Shown: piece by piece, positions 5,009 to 9,607 of the stretch
How positions within the stretch are numbered: position 1 is the stretch's first letter
Layout: every line of letters starts with the position of its first letter
Assembly (NCBI GenBank): GCA_029820875.1
Contig: JALGUK010000040.1
Coordinates: 1 to 9,607 of the forward strand
Reading direction: 5' to 3'
Source of the DNA: Candidatus Zipacnadia bacterium
Lineage (GTDB): Bacteria > Armatimonadota > UBA5377 > JALGUK01
DNA: 9,607 nt
Translations under genes and position numbers: made by a program
The notes under the pieces: model-generated
Databases searched by the model: none
What the model was told of the DNA's origin: nothing
What the model saw: the letters and a program-made list of their open reading frames with translations, nothing else

Positions 5009-7643
5009 CGAAGTCTTCTCGACCGAGTTCCCCAGTCTCTTCCCGAAGCACTTAGCCGAGCTGCGGGCATCAGCTATCGCTGATGATGTGATCCTCCACC
5101 GCGGCTACCGCTCCATCTTGGCCGCGTCGCAGCTCGAACAATACGGCCTCTCGAAAGCTCAACGACGAGTGCCAGGGCTATTGGTTCCGATGTTCGCGCC
5201 CGACGGTTCAGGCGCAGGATGCCAATACAAGCCGGATCGCCCGCGCATCACAAGCAAGGGGAAACCAGTTAAGTACGAAACCCCTACCGGTGCGGCTGTC
5301 CGGATCGACATGCCGCCAGCCTGCCGACAGGATGCGGGGAACCCGAACATGGCTCTGTTCGTGACTGAAGGGGTTAAGAAGTGCGACAGCCTGGCCAGTG
5401 CCGGCGCCTGCGCCGTAGGGTTCATGGGGGTATGGGGTTTCAAAGGGAGGAACATATTCGGGGCAAGTGTCACAAGCGCTGACCTGGACGGCATTGCCTG
5501 GCGCAGCCCTAGTGGGGGACGGCCGGTTTATATTTGCTTCGACTCGGACATCATCGTGAAAAAGGGCGTCCGCGATGCCATGGACCGCTTGGCTGAGCAC
5601 CTGCGGCGCAGGGGTGGAGTCGTCCACGTCGTACCCCTGCCGAGCGGCCCAAACGGTGAGAAAGTGGGAGTTGATGACTACCTAGCATCTGGTCACACGC
5701 TTGATGACCTGTATACCCTGGCCGTGCCGCTTGGCGAATACCAACCGGCAACAAAGGCCCCGCAGACAGGGCAGTTCCCTTTGACGGACCTGGGGAACGC
5801 CGAGCGGCTAGTGCAGAAGTACGGCAAACTCCTGCGCTATTGCTACGAGCGAAGGAAATGGCTCGTTTGGGACGGCAAGTGCTGGCGATGGGACAGCGGT
5901 GCACGAGTCATGGCCGCCGCTAAGCAGACAATCCGGGCGATCTACGAAGAAGCGGCCAACGAGCCTGGCGACAACAAACGAAAGGCTTTGGTCGACCACG
6001 CTGTCGCGTCCGAGCGAGAACCGAGGCTGGCAGCTATGGTGACGCTGGCTCAGAGTGAAAAGGGAATTCCCGTCACGATGGGCGAGTTGGACCGCGACCC
6101 CTGGCTATTCAACGCGACGAATGGGACCGTCGAACTGAAGACTGGCAAACTGCGGGCACATCGAATTGAAGACATGCTGACCGTCGTTGCCCCTGTTGAG
6201 CACAACGCCAGCGCCCAGTGCCCGCGCTGGAAACAATTCCTCAACGAAGTCACGAATGGGAACACTGAGCTCCAGAAGTACCTCCAGCGTGCGACAGGCT
6301 ACAGTCTAACAGGAGACACCAGGGAGCAGGTCCTCTTCTTCCTGTACGGATTGGGATTGAATGGCAAATCCACCTTCCTGTCTGTCCTTCGTAGACTGTT
6401 AGGAGATTATGGCACCAAGGCAAACACAACTCTGTTTATGGCACGAGACCGGGACAGTGGGGGGGCACGCGAGGACTTGGCCAATTTAGCTGGTAAACGG
6501 TTCGTCGTTGCCAGTGAGGTCGAGGACGGCAGCCGTTTGGCGGTAGTGTTGGTGAAGGAAATGACAGGAGGGGAGCGGATTCGTGCCAGCAGGAAGTACG
6601 AACACGAGACCGAATTCGCACCGGAATTCAAAGTCTGGCTATCCGGGAATCATCGACCAGTCGTCATGGACACAACCCTGTCGATCTGGCGACGGCTCAA
6701 ACTCATCCCGTTTATGACCACCATTCCTGAGAGCAAAGTTGACACAGAGCTGCCACGTAAGTTGGAGGCTGAACTGTCGGGTATCTTGAACTGGGCTGTA
6801 GAGGGGTGTCTCGAATGGCAACAGCACGGGCTGGGAGAACCAGCCATAGTCCAGGGAGCGACGGCAACTTATCGTGCCGAGCAGGACATCCTGAGTGAGT
6901 TCATCGAGGATTGCTGTGATCTCAAAATAACCGCGGAGATTGAAAAGAAAACGTTACGGCTTCGCTATGAACAATGGTGTGAGGAGACCAATTCTGTGCC
7001 CATTAAACAGTGGACGTTTCGCGACCGCTTGCTGGAACGAGGCGTTGTAGATGCCCGCGTAGGTAAGGCTCGACTCTGGAGAGGGATTGGATTGAAAATT
7101 GATGATGACAAAAGTGACATTTGTGACGCGATTTTACCAACCTTTTTTCATACGCGCGCGCGCGAGGAAAGTTTACCGCAAAACGTGTCACAAATGTCAC
7201 TTCTGTCACCGGATGACGGTGACTTTCCCGACGAGTGGGCCACATTCACGGATGGGGATGATAAAGAGGCCCCGGAGGATTCCGCCAAAATTTTGAAATG
7301 CGAAGCTGAGACCTCCATCCACATAAAAAACGCGGAACCATCAGATGGTGATGATGCCGAAGCTAACACCGCGCACCACGCCGGCGTCGGTCGAAAAAGC
7401 TCGAAGCTAAAGGACGGAGACAACACCGAAAATTCCGACATCGATGTCAGGGGAAAATTGGATTTCAAAATTTCCGCAGCTTTGGATATCTGGCGATTTG
7501 CCGGGTCGCCGGCCATCCCTTTGATCCAGGGCGAAGTCTGCACCGACTTAGCCAAATTATTGAACCAGCCATTTGTTGAAGAGCGCCGGCTGGCGGCGGT
7601 CAACGCCTGGCTACACCAGCACAGCAACGGAGGTAATGACTGA
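5001..7643 (+). CDS. Primase-helicase: TOPRIM-like plus D5/P4-type SF3 helicase
   Basis: This 880-residue protein is the element's likely replication initiator. Residues 60-245 match a TOPRIM-like DUF3854 domain: Glu123 (VTEGVKK), FDSD 180-183, DD 225-226. Residues 265-440 look like the D5 N-terminal region (FNATNGTVELKTGKL, PRWKQFL). Residues 441-610 are an SF3 helicase with Walker A GLGLNGKS (450-457), a VVASEVE segment (502-508) as probable Walker B, and WLSGNHRP (546-553) as motif C with its Asn. Residues 620-700 resemble the winged D5 C-terminal part. Residues 701-815 are polar, Asp-rich and probably disordered, and their DNA carries the inverted repeat at 7112-7202; a short helical tail follows. 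AGGAGG 4989-4994 sets the start. P4 alpha protein is the functional model. Confidence 0.9.
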   Translation: MPDEVFSTEFPSLFPKHLAELRASAIADDVILHRGYRSILAASQLEQYGLSKAQRRVPGLLVPMFAPDGSGAGCQYKPDRPRITSKGKPVKYETPTGAAVRIDMPPACRQDAGNPNMALFVTEGVKKCDSLASAGACAVGFMGVWGFKGRNIFGASVTSADLDGIAWRSPSGGRPVYICFDSDIIVKKGVRDAMDRLAEHLRRRGGVVHVVPLPSGPNGEKVGVDDYLASGHTLDDLYTLAVPLGEYQPATKAPQTGQFPLTDLGNAERLVQKYGKLLRYCYERRKWLVWDGKCWRWDSGARVMAAAKQTIRAIYEEAANEPGDNKRKALVDHAVASEREPRLAAMVTLAQSEKGIPVTMGELDRDPWLFNATNGTVELKTGKLRAHRIEDMLTVVAPVEHNASAQCPRWKQFLNEVTNGNTELQKYLQRATGYSLTGDTREQVLFFLYGLGLNGKSTFLSVLRRLLGDYGTKANTTLFMARDRDSGGAREDLANLAGKRFVVASEVEDGSRLAVVLVKEMTGGERIRASRKYEHETEFAPEFKVWLSGNHRPVVMDTTLSIWRRLKLIPFMTTIPESKVDTELPRKLEAELSGILNWAVEGCLEWQQHGLGEPAIVQGATATYRAEQDILSEFIEDCCDLKITAEIEKKTLRLRYEQWCEETNSVPIKQWTFRDRLLERGVVDARVGKARLWRGIGLKIDDDKSDICDAILPTFFHTRAREESLPQNVSQMSLLSPDDGDFPDEWATFTDGDDKEAPEDSAKILKCEAETSIHIKNAEPSDGDDAEANTAHHAGVGRKSSKLKDGDNTENSDIDVRGKLDFKISAALDIWRFAGSPAIPLIQGEVCTDLAKLLNQPFVEERRLAAVNAWLHQHSNGGND
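7105..7223. repeat. 9-bp-period dyad inside the primase gene, origin candidate
   Basis: A perfect 16-bp inverted repeat, AAGTGACATTTGTGAC at 7112-7127 and its complement at 7187-7202, is built from 5-mers 9 bp apart. They are (A/G)TGAC at 7105, 7114 and 7123, and GTCAC at 7187, 7196 and 7205. The axis (7157) almost coincides with a (CG)6 tract at 7153-7164 flanked by AT-rich DNA. A further 7-bp hairpin GTCACCG/CGGTGAC lies at 7205-7223. Iterons around an AT-rich or unusual-helix centre are a feature of replication origins. It lies in the disordered linker of the primase, where coding constraint is low. Confidence 0.65.
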
Positions 7644-7894
7644 TGGCTACTCTTGTAAGGACCAGATGTGTTATCTGTGGACAGCTAGGCACAATTGATG
7701 CTGATAGGTGTACTACAAAACAAAGCTACCGGAAGGCGCTGAAGGGTCAGGCCGACTGTATTTGCCTGGGGTGCATCGTGGCTCATGAACGACCCTGGAC
7801 TCCAGAAGAGATCGCCGCAGCGAAGGATGACCTGCTGCGGTCGGTCGAAGAACAACAAAAGCAAGAGAAGAGACGCCATGCGGAAGCGCAATGA
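7643..7894 (+). CDS. Small Cys-rich protein, probable zinc ribbon
   Basis: This 83-residue protein starts at ATG 7643, overlapping the primase stop (TGATG), with GGAGG at 7629-7633. C9-x2-C12 and C41-x2-C44 form a probable zinc-binding ribbon, with further Cys at 23 and 39. Residues 52-80 are a charged helix (TPEEIAAAKDDLLRSVEEQQKQEKRR) that may be a coiled coil. The close coupling to the primase suggests a replication accessory or regulatory protein. I do not recognise a named family. Confidence 0.65.
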   Translation: MATLVRTRCVICGQLGTIDADRCTTKQSYRKALKGQADCICLGCIVAHERPWTPEEIAAAKDDLLRSVEEQQKQEKRRHAEAQ

Positions 7895-8351
7895 AGTTGA
7901 CAGATTCCTACAGGGTGTCGAACACAAACTACAGACTTACAAGTATCCAATCCTTCAGGCCAACGCGAACCAATGGGAGCAACTTTTGAGCAGCACAATG
8001 AAGAGAATCAGCTTCGACAACAAGTACACGGAAGATGGCCTGAAGGATTGGATACTTGTAAGTCTGTGCGATGCACCGGCACCGGCCGCGATGTTACTTA
8101 GCTTTCAGTTGGGCTGGTCCTTTGCCTTCCGTCGGCGTGGTGTAAACATAACACGAGTAACGGAACGTGAACCAATGACGAGAATGACAGCTTCGATTAG
8201 CTTCATATCTCTTGGTGGGATGGGCCGAGGTCGACGGCCCGACCTGCGATGTGTAGGAAGGGGCAGGGGCGTCGGGATTTATGCCTCTGTCCCACGTCTT
8301 TTTTATTATAAAGATACCCCCGATTTAGGAAAAACATATGATTACCACTGA
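7878..8351 (+). CDS. Doubtful ORF spanning the 32-bp inverted repeat
   Basis: From ATG 7878 the frame gives 157 residues. The first about 85 (RKRNEVDRFLQGVEHKLQ onwards, with QWEQLLSSTMKR) look helical and protein-like. The rest is rich in Gly and Arg and reads poorly as protein. The DNA for residues 18-63 contains both arms of the 32-bp inverted repeat, and the terminator at 8260-8304 falls inside the last 30 codons, so the real product may be shorter or frameshifted. It overlaps the upstream gene by 17 nt and the next start by 14 nt. The ribosome site is weak (GAGAAGAG). No family is recognised. It could be a degraded gene interrupted by a small inverted-repeat element. Confidence 0.4.
   Translation: MRKRNEVDRFLQGVEHKLQTYKYPILQANANQWEQLLSSTMKRISFDNKYTEDGLKDWILVSLCDAPAPAAMLLSFQLGWSFAFRRRGVNITRVTEREPMTRMTASISFISLGGMGRGRRPDLRCVGRGRGVGIYASVPRLFYYKDTPDLGKTYDYH
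7931..8067. repeat. 32-bp perfect inverted repeat with 73-bp spacer
   Basis: The left arm 7931-7962 begins ACAGACTTACAAGTATCC; the right arm 8036-8067 is its exact reverse complement, ending GGATACTTGTAAGTCTGT. The spacer is 7963-8035. The match stops on both sides of both arms. No clear target-site duplication flanks it. An RNA copy would form a 32-bp duplex with a 73-nt loop. It could be a MITE-like unit, an invertible segment or a structured RNA. Confidence 0.9.
8260..8304 (+). terminator. Rho-independent terminator of the replication operon
   Basis: GGGGCAGGGGC (8260-8270) pairs over 11 positions, two of them G-T, with GCCTCTGTCCC (8283-8293). A 12-nt loop lies between, and six T (8299-8304) follow after 5 nt. 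The U tract continues as TTTTTTATTAT, the same 11 bases as after the first terminator (4009-4019). A second small hairpin (GGGCCG/CGGCCC, 8222-8240) lies just upstream. Confidence 0.65.
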
Positions 8352-8658
8352 AGCAACGCCAGCTATGCCCACTGTGCCAACTGATGTAACAACCACACCA
8401 TTAGTCTGGCCCACACGTCCAGATAGGGCTAGGGCCCGGTGCTTCAAGCACTTCGCTAAAGGTGAGAAGCCTTTCACGTTGACGCGGCGGCAGTGCGGCG
8501 GTATCTGCCGGAAGTCGATCTCGCGTTATTACCGCGAGTGGTTGAAGCTAGAGGCTGAACGTGAACACGAACGACAGCAGGCGGAAGCAGCGCAGGTACA
8601 TCACATCGGCGGCATGAGGGTGACCGTAACTCGTCATGTCAAACGCCGGCGGAAGTGA
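8338..8658 (+). CDS. Small basic protein with HTH-like core
   Basis: This 106-residue protein starts at ATG 8338 after AGGAAAAAC. Residues 1-27 are Thr/Pro-rich and probably disordered. Residues 29-70 (DRARARCFKHFAKGEKPFTLTRRQCGGICRKSISRYYREWLK) read as a helix-turn-helix: a helix, a short loop, then a recognition-type helix ending in YYREW. This resembles small HTH proteins of mobile elements with the pattern R.FKLF..GK.P........K..S...Y...W. A charged helix (71-86) and a basic end (HVKRRRK) follow. It is the first gene after the terminator, so it needs its own promoter; TATAAA at 8307-8312 is the only candidate -10 box and has no good -35 box. Confidence 0.6.
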   Translation: MITTEATPAMPTVPTDVTTTPLVWPTRPDRARARCFKHFAKGEKPFTLTRRQCGGICRKSISRYYREWLKLEAEREHERQQAEAAQVHHIGGMRVTVTRHVKRRRK

Positions 8659-8661
8659 ATC

Positions 8662-8862
8662 ATGCCGAGACGACGAACGCACGCACGAGCACGCTGGCAG
8701 CCGAAGCCGTTTGACTTAGCCTTCGAGTTCGGCGAGCCAGCACCGGCACCGGCCGCAGTCCAGGGTGGTGATCCCATCCCGGCGGAAATCCCGTTGATGC
8801 TGATCGCGGTCAGCTTCGCATTAGTGGGCATTGCGACTATGTTCGCGGGAGTGTTCGCATGA
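8662..8862 (+). CDS. Small protein with C-terminal membrane segment
   Basis: This 66-residue protein begins 3 nt after the previous stop codon, with GGAAGTGAA as ribosome site. The N-terminus is basic (MPRRRTHARARW), the middle is Ala/Pro-rich, and residues 43-65 (IPLMLIAVSFALVGIATMFAGVF) form one hydrophobic span at the very C-terminus. The positive-inside rule predicts a cytoplasmic N-terminus. Phage holins, pinholins or membrane-anchored accessory proteins can look like this, but no lysis partner is seen nearby. The function is unknown. Confidence 0.6.
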   Translation: MPRRRTHARARWQPKPFDLAFEFGEPAPAPAAVQGGDPIPAEIPLMLIAVSFALVGIATMFAGVFA

Positions 8863-9218
8863 TTGCGGACAGGATACTCCGCAAATTGGTGGCCATGGGC
8901 GCGGCTTACCTCCGGTCGCGCTTGGGGTGTTCGGCCCAGGGGGCCGAGCGATTGGCTGACGCTCGGCCCCACCTCCTAAATTGGTATCCTAGCGCGACAC
9001 GCTGTCGCTGGCTGGTGGTCAACCAAATCAATGTTCCCGAAAATTTTCGGGAACACTCCAACAAGCTCCCCGAAAAAGGTCAGTTTTGCCCGCCCTGTTT
9101 TGGTGCCCCACAAAGCTGGCGCTCCGAAGCTGGCGCCGGCCGGACATTTGTCGCTCGAAACTGCGGTCGGCGACCAGGCCGAATGTCAACAAAGGTTCCT
9201 TTTTCTGAAACCTCTTGA
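8859..9218 (+). CDS. Low-confidence ORF across the hairpin region
   Basis: The ATG overlaps the preceding stop (ATGA), and the first about 25 residues (MIADRILRKLVAMGAAYLRSRLG) are a plausible amphipathic helix. Beyond that the frame crosses the hairpins at 8931-8970 and 8994-9008 and the palindrome at 9032-9055, and the residues look random (many Cys, Trp, Arg). The stretch may therefore be mostly non-coding, with a short open frame by chance or a small peptide at its start. Confidence 0.25.
   Translation: MIADRILRKLVAMGAAYLRSRLGCSAQGAERLADARPHLLNWYPSATRCRWLVVNQINVPENFREHSNKLPEKGQFCPPCFGAPQSWRSEAGAGRTFVARNCGRRPGRMSTKVPFSETS
8931..8970. repeat. Competing hairpins (A-B-A' arrangement)
   Basis: Segment B (GGGGCCGAGCG, 8940-8950) pairs perfectly over 11 bp with CGCTCGGCCCC (8960-8970) across a 9-nt loop. 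Its first part, GGGCCGA (8941-8947), can instead pair over 7 bp with TCGGCCC (8931-8937) across a 3-nt loop. No T tract follows, so it is not a standard terminator. An attenuator-like switch, an origin hairpin or a protein site are options. Confidence 0.7.
8994..9008. repeat. Short hairpin
   Basis: GCGACA-CGC-TGTCGC is a perfect 6-bp stem with a 3-nt loop. It is the second dyad in a hairpin-rich stretch that runs to about 9190. Confidence 0.6.
9032..9055. promoter_or_regulatory. 24-bp perfect palindrome, operator candidate
   Basis: The half site TGTTCCCGAAAA (9032-9043) is followed directly by its reverse complement, with no spacer. Palindromes of this length and symmetry usually bind a dimeric regulator. 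A related CCCGAAAA occurs shortly downstream at about 9069-9076. The next gene downstream (9240) encodes an HTH protein, which could be its ligand; that link is inference. Confidence 0.6.
9143..9187. repeat. Imperfect long-range hairpin
   Basis: GACATT (9143-9148) can pair with AATGTC (9182-9187), and inside it GTCGC (9150-9154) with GCGAC (9170-9174). It adds to the structured, probably non-coding stretch between 8931 and the HTH gene at 9240. Confidence 0.35.
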
Positions 9219-9239
9219 GAGTATCAAGGTAGGATAGAC

Positions 9240-9494
9240 ATGGGCGGGGTAACTACACCCGAGAGGCGGAAACTCAAAGAAGATGCCATCCGCATCCGCC
9301 AGGAGCTGGGATGGAGTTACCGACAGATTGCCGGACACCTTAAAGAAGCGCGGTCGACAATTTTTGACTGGCTGTCCGGTTATCCCATAGCCACAGCGTC
9401 CGACAATTCCAACCCCCTCGCGCTGAACACCGTCCACGTCATGGACTGCGTGGAGGGAACCCTGGCCACGATAGCCAGAAGTCAGACGGTATGA
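9240..9494 (+). CDS. Helix-turn-helix protein
   Basis: This 84-residue protein starts at ATG 9240 with AAGGTAGGAT upstream. Residues 8-46 form a homeodomain-like HTH: ERRKLKEDAIRIRQELGWSYRQIAGHLKEARSTIFDWLSG, the pattern shared by transposase, terminase small subunit and resolvase HTH regions. The remaining 38 residues are polar with no clear motif. The stop overlaps the next start (ATGA). The role could be regulator or terminase-like small subunit; no large terminase is visible in the window, so I keep the generic name. Confidence 0.7.
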   Translation: MGGVTTPERRKLKEDAIRIRQELGWSYRQIAGHLKEARSTIFDWLSGYPIATASDNSNPLALNTVHVMDCVEGTLATIARSQTV

Positions 9495-9607
9495 CAGTCA
9501 TACTCGGCGCAGTAGGAACGGTAATTTGGGCTGCGGCCCTGATCGATTTCATTTGGAGCCAAATTCGACGCAAAGGAGGCCACTATGGTCTGGGATCCGA
9601 ACAATCT
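9491..9607 (+). CDS. Small membrane protein (partial or overlapping)
   Basis: The ATG overlaps the stop of the HTH gene (ATGA). The first 39 residues contain a hydrophobic span at about 3-21 (VILGAVGTVIWAAALIDFIW), followed by basic SQIRRK. The frame remains open at the window edge. A second gene start lies inside it at 9585, so this product may be short and end soon after the edge. Confidence 0.5.
   Translation, partial: MTVILGAVGTVIWAAALIDFIWSQIRRKGGHYGLGSEQS
9585..9607 (+). CDS. Start of a further gene (partial)
   Basis: A strong Shine-Dalgarno sequence AAAGGAGG (9572-9579) precedes ATG 9585 by 5 nt. Only MVWDPNN is visible, so nothing can be said about the product. Confidence 0.45.

Noticed and set aside
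7891..7989. A 32-codon frame starting at the ATGA overlap at 7891.
   Set aside because: It has no conserved-looking sequence and ends within the repeat region; the frame from 7878 is longer and more protein-like at its start.
8073..8756. 17-bp repeat GCACCGGCACCGGCCGC at 8073-8089 and 8740-8756.
   Set aside because: It is low-complexity sequence encoding an APAPAA run in both places, so convergence is the simpler explanation.
9031..9237. A 68-residue open frame on the + strand.
   Set aside because: It starts inside the 24-bp palindrome, lacks a ribosome site and has no protein-like features.
1..9607. CRISPR array, retron, diversity-generating retroelement, toxin-antitoxin pair or insertion sequence.
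   Set aside because: No regularly spaced repeats of CRISPR size, no reverse transcriptase and no transposase were seen; no adjacent pair has recognisable toxin and antitoxin features.
1..9607. Genes on the minus strand.
   Set aside because: All minus-strand open frames lie opposite better + strand genes, lack ribosome sites and show no family motifs.

Overview
The window is part of a bacterial mobile genetic element: a temperate phage, phage satellite or integrative element. Shine-Dalgarno sequences, sigma70-type -10 boxes and rho-independent terminators point to a bacterium. The attachment core is the 3' half of a tRNA-Leu(UAA) that does not encode CCA, so the host probably adds CCA enzymatically. 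The style of the integrase and the small zinc-ribbon and HTH proteins suggests Chloroflexota (Dehalococcoidia-like), but that is a guess. Every supported gene lies on the + strand. No capsid, portal, terminase, conjugation or known defence gene is present.

Layout. (1) 1-1039: end of an unrecognised gene, a one-TM protein, and a 167-aa protein that may be a winged helix. (2) 1011-2723: the integration module. A strong promoter drives an excisionase-like HTH protein, a small Rmf/CrpP-like protein and a 400-aa tyrosine integrase with all catalytic residues. (3) 2720-2939: attP, a tRNA-Leu core flanked by five same-orientation GTGTCC arm-type repeats that start on the integrase stop codon. (4) 2964-4014: a one-gene unit with an extended -10 box, an apparently leaderless 323-aa protein of unknown function, and a terminator. 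(5) 4085-8304: a replication operon with overlapping starts: XRE-like HTH, excisionase/MerR-type HTH, zinc ribbon plus HTH, an 880-aa primase-helicase (TOPRIM-like plus D5/P4-type SF3 helicase), a small Cys-rich protein, and a gene carrying a 32-bp perfect inverted repeat, then a terminator. (6) 8338-9607: an HTH-like protein, a one-TM protein, a hairpin-rich stretch with a 24-bp perfect palindrome, a further HTH protein, and two partial genes running off the end.

How it fits together. Integrase and excisionase would insert and remove the element at the host tRNA-Leu(UAA) gene. Arm sites lie on both sides of the core and element genes lie on both sides of attP, so the sequence looks like the circular or excised (or virion) form. 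The primase-helicase would copy the excised DNA. Its gene carries a symmetric 9-bp-period repeat with a (CG)6 centre that could be its origin or its own binding site. The most unusual signals are that structure, the 32-bp inverted repeat at 7931-8067, the 24-bp palindrome at 9032-9055 and the orphan leaderless gene next to attP.
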